Shown in pieces: positions 1 through 7,440 of a stretch of 64,000 bases of DNA. The stretch comes from Stenotrophomonas sp. ESTM1D_MKCIP4_1 (GTDB taxonomy: Bacteria; Pseudomonadota; Gammaproteobacteria; Xanthomonadales; Xanthomonadaceae): positions 396,572 to 460,571 of the forward strand of contig NZ_CP026004.1 of the NCBI RefSeq assembly GCF_003086895.1, read 5' to 3'. The notes under the pieces are model-generated. The model worked only from the letters and a program-made list of their open reading frames with translations. It did no database searches and had not been told where the DNA came from. Made by a program: the position numbers and the translations under genes. The stretch's first letter is position 1. Every line of letters begins with the position of its first letter.

Positions 1-118
1 CTCCCTGGTGAAATTAGCGCTGTGGAACCACCCGATCCCATCCCGAACTCGGAAGTGAAACGCAGCTGCGCCGATGGTAGTGTGGCTCAAGCCATGCGAG
101 AGTAGGTCATCGCCAGGG
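1..118 (+). rRNA. rrf: 5S ribosomal RNA, copy 1
   Basis: This is the structural RNA of the large ribosomal subunit. The stretch carries the conserved core CCCATCCCGAACTCGGAAG and closing ends CCTGGTG / CGCCAGGG that pair to form helix I; the mature RNA probably starts at 3-4. It is identical to the copy at 724-841. It sits at the window edge, so it is probably the last gene of an rrn operon whose 16S and 23S genes lie just outside. A strong intrinsic terminator follows. Confidence 0.95.
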
Positions 119-130
119 TTTACACCCGAG

Positions 131-167
131 AACCCCGTTGCTTGCGCAACGGGGTTTTCCTTTTTTT
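131..167 (+). terminator. Intrinsic terminator after 5S copy 1
   Basis: A GC-rich hairpin (AACCCCGTTG with CAACGGGGTT) is followed by a T-rich tract. It lies 12 nt after the 5S gene. The same type of hairpin follows each of the three 5S copies. Confidence 0.9.
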
Positions 168-239
168 GCAGGCACCTGGTTTTGACCTGGACTTGCCGCA
201 ACAACTTCACGAAGAGCTTCAAGTTCCTCAAACAAGTTG

Positions 240-267
240 TTGACAAAGCTGAAAGGCCTGCCATAAT
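240..267 (+). promoter_or_regulatory. rRNA-type sigma70 promoter, upstream copy
   Basis: TTGACA at 240-245, a 16 nt spacer and CATAAT at 262-267, followed by a GC-rich discriminator (GGCGGCTCGC). That discriminator is typical of stringently controlled rRNA promoters. The sequence is a near copy of the promoter at 362-389, which indicates a tandem rrn promoter pair. Confidence 0.75.
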
Positions 268-361
268 AGGCGGCTCGCAACGACGAAAGGCCCTCGGGTC
301 CAGCGACGAAGCGGCATCGGCAACAACGTCCACCCCGGTGAGACGGCCTTGAAAAAAGGTG

Positions 362-389
362 TTGACGAAGCGGAAAAGCCGGCTATAAT
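362..389 (+). promoter_or_regulatory. rRNA-type sigma70 promoter, downstream copy
   Basis: TTGACG at 362-367, a 16 nt spacer and a perfect TATAAT at 384-389, with the same GGCGGCTCGC discriminator as the upstream copy. The promoter drives into a leader (about 400-510) with a boxA-like GATCTTTGAAAGT at 452-464 and a stem GCAGG/CCTGC at 469-493. Those parts look like an rRNA antitermination leader. No 16S gene follows, only a truncated 5S. Confidence 0.8.
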
Positions 390-448
390 GGGCGGCTCGC
401 TACGAAGGAAACTTCGCAGCACACGGGAACGGCGCTGAGGCCACTTCC

Positions 449-500
449 CCTGATCTTTGAAAGTATGCGCAGGTATCTTGTGAAGGCGCCTGCAGGAAGG
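449..500 (+). promoter_or_regulatory. rrn leader-like boxA/boxB antitermination region
   Basis: The stretch has GATCTTTGAAAGT (boxA-like, compare the Escherichia TGCTCTTTAACA) and a downstream stem-loop whose arms GCAGG and CCTGC pair. In rRNA operons this module lies before 16S and recruits the Nus antitermination complex. Its position directly before a truncated 5S is abnormal. The match to boxA is by eye only. Confidence 0.5.
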
Positions 501-511
501 ATGATTGTCCA

Positions 512-593
512 CCCATCCCGAACTCGGAAGTGAAACGCAGCTGCGCCGATGGTAGTGTGGCTCAAGCCATGCGAGAGTAGGTCATCGCCAGGG
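512..593 (+). pseudogene. 5'-truncated 5S rRNA, copy 2
   Basis: It is identical to positions 37-118 of 5S copy 1 but lacks the first ~36 nt, including the 5' strand of helix I and part of the loop A side. The leader sequence joins directly at the CCCATCCC motif. The RNA could not form the closing helix, so it is probably not a functional 5S. It still has its own terminator. The form fits a deletion that removed 16S, 23S and the 5' end of 5S from an rrn operon, or an assembly collapse of a tandem rrn operon. Confidence 0.8.
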
Positions 594-604
594 TTTATAC
601 CCAA

Positions 605-638
605 AAACCCCGCTGCTCACGCAGCGGGGTTTTTTCTT
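605..638 (+). terminator. Intrinsic terminator after truncated 5S
   Basis: The hairpin CCCCGCTGC/GCAGCGGGG is followed by a run of T. Its stem is nearly identical to that of the terminator at 853-884, which supports duplication of whole 5S-terminator modules. Confidence 0.9.
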
Positions 639-723
639 ATTAAGTGAAGGCACCGCTTTTCCGGGTACCTTCCGCCCCAAGGGCAAGATCGCGAGCTGGC
701 GCTGAAAGCGCTGCTGCAACCGT

Positions 724-841
724 CTCCCTGGTGAAATTAGCGCTGTGGAACCACCCGATCCCATCCCGAACTCGGAAGTGAAACGCAGCTGCGCCGATGG
801 TAGTGTGGCTCAAGCCATGCGAGAGTAGGTCATCGCCAGGG
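724..841 (+). rRNA. rrf: 5S ribosomal RNA, copy 3
   Basis: A full-length 5S gene, identical to copy 1 over its whole length, with both helix I arms. The 85 nt before it follow a terminator and contain no clear promoter and no 23S 3' end. It is therefore either an orphan 5S transcribed by readthrough, or another sign of rearranged or collapsed rrn copies. Confidence 0.93.
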
Positions 842-852
842 TTTACACCCAA

Positions 853-884
853 AACCCCGCTGCTCACGCAGCGGGGTTTTTCTT
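853..884 (+). terminator. Intrinsic terminator after 5S copy 3
   Basis: The stem CCCCGCTGC/GCAGCGGGG is followed by a T tract, at the same spacing from the 5S end as in copies 1 and 2. Confidence 0.9.
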
Positions 885-928
885 TGCGCGAGGATAAACA
901 CGCCGGGCGCGTTGCCGCGCGTTGCGCG

Positions 929-991
929 GTGCCAACCAAGGTTGGCAGCTACCAACGACGAACCCGGTAGATTCACGCCATGCGTGGATGG
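929..991. repeat. SMAG (GTAG REP-like) pair
   Basis: Two palindromic units lie here: an inverted one reading GTAGCTGCCAACC on the minus strand (929-952), and a direct one starting GTAG at 967 with the stem CCACGC/GCGTGG-type core. They lie between the rRNA block and the convergent M28 gene. Confidence 0.8.
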
Positions 992-1005
992 GCCACCCCA
1001 CTGCA

Positions 1006-1038
1006 CACAAAAAAGCGGCGCCCTTACGGGCGCCGCTT
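1006..1038 (-). terminator. Terminator for the M28 peptidase gene
   Basis: The stem AAAGCGGCGCCC/GGGCGCCGCTTT ends in a T run on the minus strand, 36 nt beyond the stop codon. Confidence 0.85.
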
Positions 1039-1054
1039 TGACCTCAAGACGCTT

Positions 1055-1077
1055 CAGTCGAGCAAGCTCGACTCTAC
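1055..1077 (-). repeat. SMAG element supplying a stop codon
   Basis: The minus strand reads GTAGAGTCGAGCTTGCTCGA. The TAG of its GTAG head is exactly the stop codon of the M28 peptidase (1074-1076). Confidence 0.85.
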
Positions 1078-2792
1078 TTTGCTGCAGCCGGGGCCTTGCT
1101 CTTCATCATCTGGTCGCGGGCAGCCTTGAAGGGATTGCCTTCGTACCAGTTCGGCCAGCGGTCGCCGCCTGCCAGCTCCTTGCCGACGCCGTACATCAAC
1201 TGCAGGTCCTCCACGGTGCCATCGAGCTTCCAGGTCGAGGCATCAAACTCGTCCTTCGGCCCGTGGTAGCGGTTGTTGCCGTAATCGGCAGCCGCCTTGC
1301 GGCCCGCCTCGACGCCACCGTCGCGCAGGTCCTCGCCACCGTCGGCATACAGCGCCGGTACGCCGGCCTTGGCGAAGTTGAAGTGGTCCGAACGGAAGTA
1401 GAAGCCGCTCTGCACCGACGTCTCGCCGTGCAGGGTGCGATCCTGGGCGGCGGCCAGCGGCTTCAGGATGTCTTCCAGTTCGGAACTGCCGAAACCGGTC
1501 ACCGTCACGTCCTTGGCAAGGCCAGCCACCGACATCGCGTCGATGTTGATCACGCCGGCAATCTTGTCCAGCGGGAAGGTCGGGTGGGCCACGTAGTACT
1601 TGGATCCCAGCAGGCCGGATTCTTCCAGCGTCACCGCCAGGAACACCACCGAACGCTCCGGCTTCGGATCCTGGTGGGCCATGGCGTCTGCCACTTCGAG
1701 AATGCCCGCCACACCGGTCGCATTGTCCACAGCGCCGTTGTAGATATTGTCGCCGGTTTCGCCCTCATGCTTGCCCAAGTGATCCCAGTGGGCCATGTAC
1801 AGCACGGCTTCGTCGGCACGGGTGCTGCCCGGCAGCACGCCCACCACGTTGCGCGACTGCTTCTGCGAGATCTGGCTCTTCAGGTCGATAGCGGCGGTGG
1901 CCTTCAGCGGTACCGCCTTGAAGCCACGCTTGCTGGCGTCCTTGTAGGCCTGTGCCAGGTCCAGCCCGGCGCCGGCAAACAACGCCTTGGCAGCGTCGGC
2001 GCTCAGCCAGCCCTGCACCGGCAGGCGCGGTTCGGCGTCATCCTTGGCCGGCAGGTCGTACTGCGGGCCGGCCCAGGAGTTCTTCACCACATCCCAGCCA
2101 TAGGATGCACCGGCCGTGTCATGCACGATCAGCGCGGCGGCGGCACCCTTGCGTGCGGCTTCCTCGAACTTGTAGGTCCAGCGGCCGTAGTAGGTCATGC
2201 GCTTGCCGTCGAACAGCGCTTGGTCGTCGACATGGAAGCCGGGATCGTTGACGAACATGACCACCGTCTTGCCCTTCCAGTCCTGGCCGGCGTAGTCGTT
2301 CCACTTCTGCTCCGGCGCATCCACGCCATAGCCGACGAACACCAGGTCGCTGGCATCGATCTTCACTTCAGGCTGGCCGGTACGCGTGCCCACCACCATG
2401 TCCGTGCCGAACTTCAGTTCGGTGGTCTTGCCGCCCTGGGTGATCTTCAGCACGGTCGATTCGTCGGCCGTGGTCTCGGTCATCGGCACGTCCTGGAACC
2501 AGCTGTCACCGTTGCCCGGCTGCAGGCCGATGCGCTGCATCTGGTCGCGGATGTAGTTGACGGTCAGCTCTTCGCCATTGCTGCCCGGTGCGCGGCCCTC
2601 GAATTCGTCCGAGGCCAGCGTCTTGACCAGCTCGCTGAAGTCGGCCGCGTTGATGTCGGGCGCGAACGCATGGGCGGTCGGCGTGGCTGCAGCATCAGCG
2701 CTGGCGGCAGGTGCCGGAGGAGGGGTGTCTTCACCTTTGCAGGCGCTGAGCGCGGCCGCGGCGGCCAGGCACAGGAGGAGTTTGCGGGGCAT
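1074..2792 (-). CDS. M28 family zinc aminopeptidase, lipoprotein
   Basis: 572 aa. A lipoprotein signal peptide ends in the lipobox LSAC (Cys18), so the enzyme should be anchored in the envelope. A PA-type insert precedes the M28 catalytic core. The metal and catalytic motifs of the family are present: HWDHLG near 333, GAVDNATG near 357, the EES pair near 390, NIDAM near 416 and SDHFNF near 469. Family members remove N-terminal residues from peptides with two zinc ions. The stop codon lies within a SMAG repeat, so the C-terminal end may have been set by that element. Family assignment is firm; the substrate is not known. Confidence 0.92.
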   Translation of the reverse strand: MPRKLLLCLAAAAALSACKGEDTPPPAPAASADAAATPTAHAFAPDINAADFSELVKTLASDEFEGRAPGSNGEELTVNYIRDQMQRIGLQPGNGDSWFQDVPMTETTADESTVLKITQGGKTTELKFGTDMVVGTRTGQPEVKIDASDLVFVGYGVDAPEQKWNDYAGQDWKGKTVVMFVNDPGFHVDDQALFDGKRMTYYGRWTYKFEEAARKGAAAALIVHDTAGASYGWDVVKNSWAGPQYDLPAKDDAEPRLPVQGWLSADAAKALFAGAGLDLAQAYKDASKRGFKAVPLKATAAIDLKSQISQKQSRNVVGVLPGSTRADEAVLYMAHWDHLGKHEGETGDNIYNGAVDNATGVAGILEVADAMAHQDPKPERSVVFLAVTLEESGLLGSKYYVAHPTFPLDKIAGVINIDAMSVAGLAKDVTVTGFGSSELEDILKPLAAAQDRTLHGETSVQSGFYFRSDHFNFAKAGVPALYADGGEDLRDGGVEAGRKAAADYGNNRYHGPKDEFDASTWKLDGTVEDLQLMYGVGKELAGGDRWPNWYEGNPFKAARDQMMKSKAPAAAK

Positions 2793-2875
2793 CGTCGTTT
2801 CCTGGATACACGAAGGATGGCCACGCCGGGCGCGGCCGGTGATGGGGAGCGTTCCCCGTACTGCAGCGCCGGGGA

Positions 2876-3538
2876 TCAGTCCGCCGGCGCGGTATCGGTG
2901 TCGAACGGAATCGGCTCGGCGCCGGTGACCGGCCCGACACGTGCGCTGCGGTGCACGTACAGCACCACCTCGCGTTCAAACAACAGTGGGCCTTCGACCA
3001 CGGCGTTCGGGCCGATGATCACCCGCGGCTTGCGGCTGGCGGTGAGCGAGACGCTGAAGTTCGGCTTGCGCACGCGCAGACCGCCGCCGACCTGCGAGCC
3101 GATGCCGACGGTGATGTCACCGTTGACCGTCTCCACATCCTTGCGCACACGGCTGTTGACCAGGCCGATGCCACCGTTGACCGTTTCCACGCCGCCCTCG
3201 ATCTGGCTGCCATGGTCGCTGAAGATGCTGCCGTTGACGGTGCTGACGTCACCGCCGGCGATGACCTCCCGGCCCAGGCGCACCCCGCCGTTGACGGTCT
3301 CGATGCTGCCGGTGCGGGCGCGGTCGGCCACGGTGACGCCGCCGTTGACGGTGTCGATGCTGCCGGTCTCCACGCCTTCACCGACGCGGATACCGCCATT
3401 GACGGTGTCCAGCTTGCCGTAGCGCTGGCCTGGATCGGCGCTGATGCTGCCGTTGACCTTGCTGATGTTGTCCTGCGCACCGAGCGGGCCGGCGGCCAGC
3501 AGGGCGCCCAACAGCAGCGTAATGGAGAGCGTTTTCAT
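2876..3538 (-). CDS. Exported protein with tandem TVNGGI-type repeats
   Basis: 220 aa. A signal peptide (MKTLSITLLLGALLAAGPLG) precedes six to seven tandem units of about 18-20 residues. Each has the core (V/T)VNG(G/S/D)(I/V) followed by a short variable stretch. This periodicity is what a stacked beta-solenoid would give. The C-terminal ~60 residues are not repetitive. It lies 83 nt upstream of the M28 gene on the same strand. I do not know a named function; a structural or surface role is inference. The closest idea is a DUF4097/bactofilin-like solenoid. Confidence 0.8.
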   Translation of the reverse strand: MKTLSITLLLGALLAAGPLGAQDNISKVNGSISADPGQRYGKLDTVNGGIRVGEGVETGSIDTVNGGVTVADRARTGSIETVNGGVRLGREVIAGGDVSTVNGSIFSDHGSQIEGGVETVNGGIGLVNSRVRKDVETVNGDITVGIGSQVGGGLRVRKPNFSVSLTASRKPRVIIGPNAVVEGPLLFEREVVLYVHRSARVGPVTGAEPIPFDTDTAPAD

Positions 3539-3633
3539 CGGGGACCTCGTTGTTGTGCGGCTGGCAGGCCGCGTGCGTTGATGTCACCATTCCCCGGCAC
3601 CCCCTGCAACTGCCTGAAGTCACTGGAAAGCCC

Positions 3634-4938
3634 TTGCGCGACAACGCCTTCCCCTCACGCCGACATCACACCGCCGCTGCCCGCGCCGGGCGTTGCCTGT
3701 TGCTGGGGCTGGCCGTAGCGCTGGCCCTTCCCATGCCGGGCAGTGCACAGACCGCCTCCACCCGCGAGGCCGAGCGCAAGCTGCAGAAGCTGCGCAGCGA
3801 ACTGAAGGGGGTGGCCCAGGAGCGCCGGCAGATCGAAGGGCAGCGCGGGCAGGCGTCACGCCAGCTGCGGGAGGCCGATGAAAAGGTCGCGCGCAGTGGC
3901 CGTGCGCTGGCCCAGACCGAATCGGCGCTGCGCGAGCAGAACCAGGCGCTGGCCGAGGCCGAGCAGCGTCGCACGACCCTGCAGGCCAACCTGGCCCAGC
4001 AGAACCGCGAACTGGCCGGGCTGCTGCGTGCGGCCTACCAGTTGGGCAACCACGCCCCGCTGAAGCTGCTGCTGTCGCAGGACACGGTGGCCGATGCCAA
4101 CCGCGCCCTGGCCTACCATCGTTACCTGCAGCGCGAGCGCGCGCAGCGCATCGCCACGTTGACCGGTGACCTGAAGGAACTGGAGGCGCTGCAGGCGCAG
4201 ATCGCCGAGCGCCGGCAGACGCTGCAGGGCACGCAGCGTGACCAGAAGCAGCAGGCGGCGACGCTGGCGTCCGACCGCCGCGATCGCGCGCAGACCGTGG
4301 CGTCGCTGGAAGAACGCTTCAAGGATCGCAGCGAGAAGGAACAGGCACTCGGCCAGGATGCCAAGGCACTGGAAACGCTGCTGGCCAACCTGCGCGCGGC
4401 TGCGGCCCGCGCCGAGGCCGAGCGCCGCGCCGCCGCGCGCAAGGCAGCCGCCGAAAAGGCTGCGGCGGAGAAGGCTGCACGACAGGCCAAGGCCGAAGGC
4501 CGTCCACCGCCGCCAACCAAGGTGCCGCCGGCCGTGGCGTCCGCCCCGGCGCCGAAGGTCGGCGGGCTGGGCTGGCCGTTGTCCGGCAACCTGCTGGCGC
4601 GTTATGGCGCCAAGCTGCCTGACGGGCGCACCAGCAGCGGTGTGTTGATCGGTGCACCGGCGGGCAGCACCGTCACCGCCGTGGCCGACGGCACGGTGGT
4701 GTTCTCCGACTGGATGACCGGCTACGGCATGATCCTGATCGTCGACCACGGCAACGGCTACATGAGCCTGTACGCGCACAATGACACCCTGCTGAAGGAT
4801 GCCGGCGCTCGTGTCAGTCGCGGCGATGCGGTGGCCAAGGTCGGCAATTCCGGCGGCCAGGGCGTGACCGCCCTGTACTTCGAGCTGCGACGGGGTGGGC
4901 AACCGGTCAACCCGGACAGCTGGCTGCAGCGGCGCTGA
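3634..4938 (+). CDS. envC: EnvC/NlpD-like murein hydrolase activator, M23 domain
   Basis: About 434 aa from the TTG chosen here. The reading frame is open back to a TTG at 3550, and no ATG lies before the signal peptide, so the start is uncertain; GGAAAG lies just upstream of 3634. The signal peptide ends near GSAQTAS. A long coiled coil follows (roughly residues 40-260, rich in Ala, Glu, Gln, Arg), then a C-terminal LytM/M23 domain (GWPLSGNLLARYG to the end). EnvC-type proteins lack some zinc ligands and switch on amidases for septal peptidoglycan splitting. Here the domain reads IVDHGNGYMSLYAH and TALYFELRRGG. It is divergent from the repeat protein and followed by ctpA, the standard gammaproteobacterial envC-ctpA order. 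Confidence 0.88.
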   Translation: MRDNAFPSRRHHTAAARAGRCLLLGLAVALALPMPGSAQTASTREAERKLQKLRSELKGVAQERRQIEGQRGQASRQLREADEKVARSGRALAQTESALREQNQALAEAEQRRTTLQANLAQQNRELAGLLRAAYQLGNHAPLKLLLSQDTVADANRALAYHRYLQRERAQRIATLTGDLKELEALQAQIAERRQTLQGTQRDQKQQAATLASDRRDRAQTVASLEERFKDRSEKEQALGQDAKALETLLANLRAAAARAEAERRAAARKAAAEKAAAEKAARQAKAEGRPPPPTKVPPAVASAPAPKVGGLGWPLSGNLLARYGAKLPDGRTSSGVLIGAPAGSTVTAVADGTVVFSDWMTGYGMILIVDHGNGYMSLYAHNDTLLKDAGARVSRGDAVAKVGNSGGQGVTALYFELRRGGQPVNPDSWLQRR

Positions 4939-4992
4939 ATCCAGGACGCAGTGGGCAGCCTGGATTCAACGGGAATTTAGCTGCGCTTCGCG

Positions 4993-4998
4993 CATAAT
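4993..4998 (+). promoter_or_regulatory. -10-like hexamer before ctpA
   Basis: CATAAT is followed by CGGGGC and an ATG at 5005. The string AATCGGGGCATG recurs before two other genes in this window. Transcription would begin at about 5005, which gives ctpA a 41 nt leader that contains its AGGAG site. Confidence 0.5.
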
Positions 4999-5045
4999 CG
5001 GGGCATGTGCCTTGGGCACGATGCCACCGTCGACAGGAGTGATCC

Positions 5046-6449
5046 ATGCGCGCAGCCCGTACCGCCACCCTCTTGCTGGCCCTGATGCCAGCGCTGTCCT
5101 GGGCGCAGCAGACCGCGCCGGCCGCCTCCGATACCTCGGGCCAGGCAGCGAGCAACGAGGAGGCGGTGACCTCGAAGGTGCCGCTGGAAGACATCCGTCG
5201 TTTCGTCTCGGTCTACAACGCCGTCCGCGCGGCCTATGTCGATCCGGTCGATGACAACAAGCTGATGCAGTCGGCCGTGCGTGGCCTGCTGCTGGACCTG
5301 GATCCGCACAGCACCTACTTCAACAAGGAAGATGCCGAAGCCTTCGACGAACAGGCCAACGGCGCTTACGAGGGCATTGGCGTGGAGCTGCAGCAGCAGC
5401 CGGACAACGCCAGCATGAAGGTCATCTCGCCGATCGACGACACGCCGGCGGCCAAGGCCGGCATTCTCGCCGGCGACCTGATCATTGCCATCGACGGCAA
5501 GCCGATCAGCGCCATCGATGCCAGCGAACCGTTGCGTGGCCCGGCCGGCAGCAAGGTGGTGCTGACCATCGTGCGCGAGGGCAAGCCCAAGCCGTTCGAT
5601 GTCAGCCTGACCCGTCAGACCATCCGCGTGACCAGCGTGAAGAGCCGCATGCTTGAACCAGGCTACGGCTACATCCGCCTGAGCACCTTCCAGGCCGATA
5701 CCGGTTCGGATTTCCAGAAGCACGTGCAGCAGCTGCAGAAGCAGGCCGGTGGCCAGCTGAAGGGGCTGGTGCTCGACCTGCGCAGCAACCCCGGTGGCCT
5801 GCTGACCGCTGCGGTGCAGGTGGCCGATGACCTGCTGGACAAGGGCAACATCGTCAGCACGCGCGGCCGCATCAGCATCAGCGACGCACGGTTTGATGCG
5901 ACCCCGGGCGACCTGCTGAAGGGCGCACCGGTGGTGGTGCTGGCCGACGCCGGTTCGGCCAGCGCGTCGGAAGTGCTGGCCGGTGCGCTGCGCGACAACA
6001 AGCGCGCACGCGTGGTTGGCAGCCGCACCTTCGGCAAGGGATCGGTGCAGACCGTGCTGCCGCTGGACAATGGCGATTCGGTGAAGCTGACCACGGCGCG
6101 CTATTACACGCCCAGTGGCAAGTCGATCCAGGCCACGGGCATCGTGCCCGATGTGGAACTGAAGCCTGCGCCGACGCCGGAAGACGAAGCGCTGCCGGCC
6201 AGCCTGAGCGATTACAGCGAAGCGACGCTGCCCGGCCACCTGCGCGGAGACGACGAAGGCACCGAGGGCTACCACGCCGGTGCGGTGCTGCCGGGAGACG
6301 CGCCCATCAACGATGCCCTGGCCGAACTGAAGAACCCGGGTTCGGTGGCTGCACGGCTGGCGGCGGAAGCAGTCAAGGCCGATGCGGAAAAGGCAGCGAA
6401 GGCAGCAAAGCCGGAAGCAAAGCCCGCCGAAACGCCGGCCAAGCCCTGA
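5046..6449 (+). CDS. ctpA: Carboxyl-terminal processing protease, S41 family
   Basis: 467 aa. The signal peptide ends LSWAQQ, so the enzyme acts in the periplasm. A PDZ domain (about 95-180) selects C-terminal tails. The S41 domain follows, with the nucleophile in DAGSASASEV (Ser near 304) and the general base Lys in FGKGSVQT (near 331). The C-terminal ~100 residues are Ala/Lys/Glu rich and probably flexible. The ribosome site AGGAG is 6 nt before ATG. Partnership with the envC product in peptidoglycan hydrolase control is inferred from conserved gene order. Confidence 0.95.
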   Translation: MRAARTATLLLALMPALSWAQQTAPAASDTSGQAASNEEAVTSKVPLEDIRRFVSVYNAVRAAYVDPVDDNKLMQSAVRGLLLDLDPHSTYFNKEDAEAFDEQANGAYEGIGVELQQQPDNASMKVISPIDDTPAAKAGILAGDLIIAIDGKPISAIDASEPLRGPAGSKVVLTIVREGKPKPFDVSLTRQTIRVTSVKSRMLEPGYGYIRLSTFQADTGSDFQKHVQQLQKQAGGQLKGLVLDLRSNPGGLLTAAVQVADDLLDKGNIVSTRGRISISDARFDATPGDLLKGAPVVVLADAGSASASEVLAGALRDNKRARVVGSRTFGKGSVQTVLPLDNGDSVKLTTARYYTPSGKSIQATGIVPDVELKPAPTPEDEALPASLSDYSEATLPGHLRGDDEGTEGYHAGAVLPGDAPINDALAELKNPGSVAARLAAEAVKADAEKAAKAAKPEAKPAETPAKP

Positions 6450-6488
6450 AGGTAACGCCGGGCTCTGCCCGGCGATGCGGTGGGCAAG

Positions 6489-6512
6489 GAGCCGGCCAGC
6501 AGCCGGCACTAC
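6489..6512 (-). repeat. SMAG element
   Basis: The minus strand reads GTAGTGCCGGCTGCTGGCC. It lies between the convergent ctpA and rhomboid genes. Confidence 0.85.
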
Positions 6513-6519
6513 CCGGTGC

Positions 6520-7212
6520 TCAGAACCCGTGGCGCTTGCGCAGCTTGCGCGCGATGGCCGCGCGGACGTACACGCCATACAGCAGACCGAACACGAAGCC
6601 GCCGATGTGCGCCCACCAGGCCACCATGCCGAAGCTCGGGCCGATGTGGGCAAACACCACCTGCAGTGCCGCCCACACGCCGATCAGCAGGTAGGCCGGA
6701 GCGCGGACGAATTCCAGGAACAGGCCCAGCGGGATGACCACGCCCAGGCGGGCGGCCGGGAACAGGGCGAGGTAGGCGCCGATCATGGCCGACACCGCGC
6801 CGCTGGCGCCGATGATGATCTGGTCCGGGCTGCCCATGGTGTAGATCGCCACCAGGTTTGACACCGCGCCGCCCACCAGGAACAGCAGCATCAGGCGCCA
6901 GGGGCCCAGCACCCGCTCGGCGGGCAGGCCGAAGATCAGCAGGAACACCAGGTTGCCCAGCAGGTGCGACCAGTCGGCGTGCAGGAACAGGGCGGTGAAC
7001 AGGCGCAGCACGCTGCCGTCCTGCAGGGTCGCCCACCAGTCCAGCGGGTGGGTCAGCCCGGTGGACAGGGCGCCCCAGTCCAGCCAGAGGCTGTTGCGGG
7101 CGTCGCCCGGGCGCGAGATCGACCACAGGAAGGCCAGCCACAGTGCCGCAAACAGCACGGGTGTGGCCCAGCGCAGCGTGGCCTTCTTGCGGGAGGGGAG
7201 AGACACGAACAT
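6520..7212 (-). CDS. Rhomboid family intramembrane serine protease
   Basis: 230 aa, six or more membrane segments. Catalytic serine motif GASG (Ser137) and catalytic histidine in WWAHIGG (His202). The HADWSHLLGN segment (78-87) supplies the oxyanion-side Asn. Members cut transmembrane helices within the bilayer. The start is the ATG at 7212; the long open frame upstream is antisense to fadL and pnuC and is not coding. A TAGGCT hexamer lies 7 nt before the ATG with no ribosome site, so the mRNA may be leaderless. Confidence 0.93.
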   Translation of the reverse strand: MFVSLPSRKKATLRWATPVLFAALWLAFLWSISRPGDARNSLWLDWGALSTGLTHPLDWWATLQDGSVLRLFTALFLHADWSHLLGNLVFLLIFGLPAERVLGPWRLMLLFLVGGAVSNLVAIYTMGSPDQIIIGASGAVSAMIGAYLALFPAARLGVVIPLGLFLEFVRAPAYLLIGVWAALQVVFAHIGPSFGMVAWWAHIGGFVFGLLYGVYVRAAIARKLRKRHGF

Positions 7213-7326
7213 GGGCCCTAGCCTAGCGTGCCGGGGCTTTGCCGGGACGAGGCGCCTGTTCAGTTTTCGCAACGGGACGACGGCCGCTGCTGTTATTGTT
7301 TCATTAACGGCTCTGGGTAATACTCG

Positions 7327-7342
7327 CATACGGCGTCGTATG
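7327..7342. promoter_or_regulatory. Inverted repeat upstream of fadL
   Basis: CATACG-GCGT-CGTATG, a perfect 6 bp inverted repeat with a 4 nt centre, lies 98 nt before fadL. The size suits a TetR-type dimer operator. The regulator is unknown. Confidence 0.4.
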
Positions 7343-7440
7343 TCGGGAGGGGAATCCGGCGCGTTCTGGCGGACCTTTGCGGGTCCGGTAGGCGCAGGCG
7401 CACTTAGAGCACCATCACCGCTTACCGGAGAGACAACACG

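Noticed and set aside
912..3422. Very long + strand open frame (836 aa) opposite the M28 and repeat-protein genes
   Set aside because: GC-rich shadow of well supported minus strand genes; no start signal, low-complexity His/Arg/Ala composition, no family motif.
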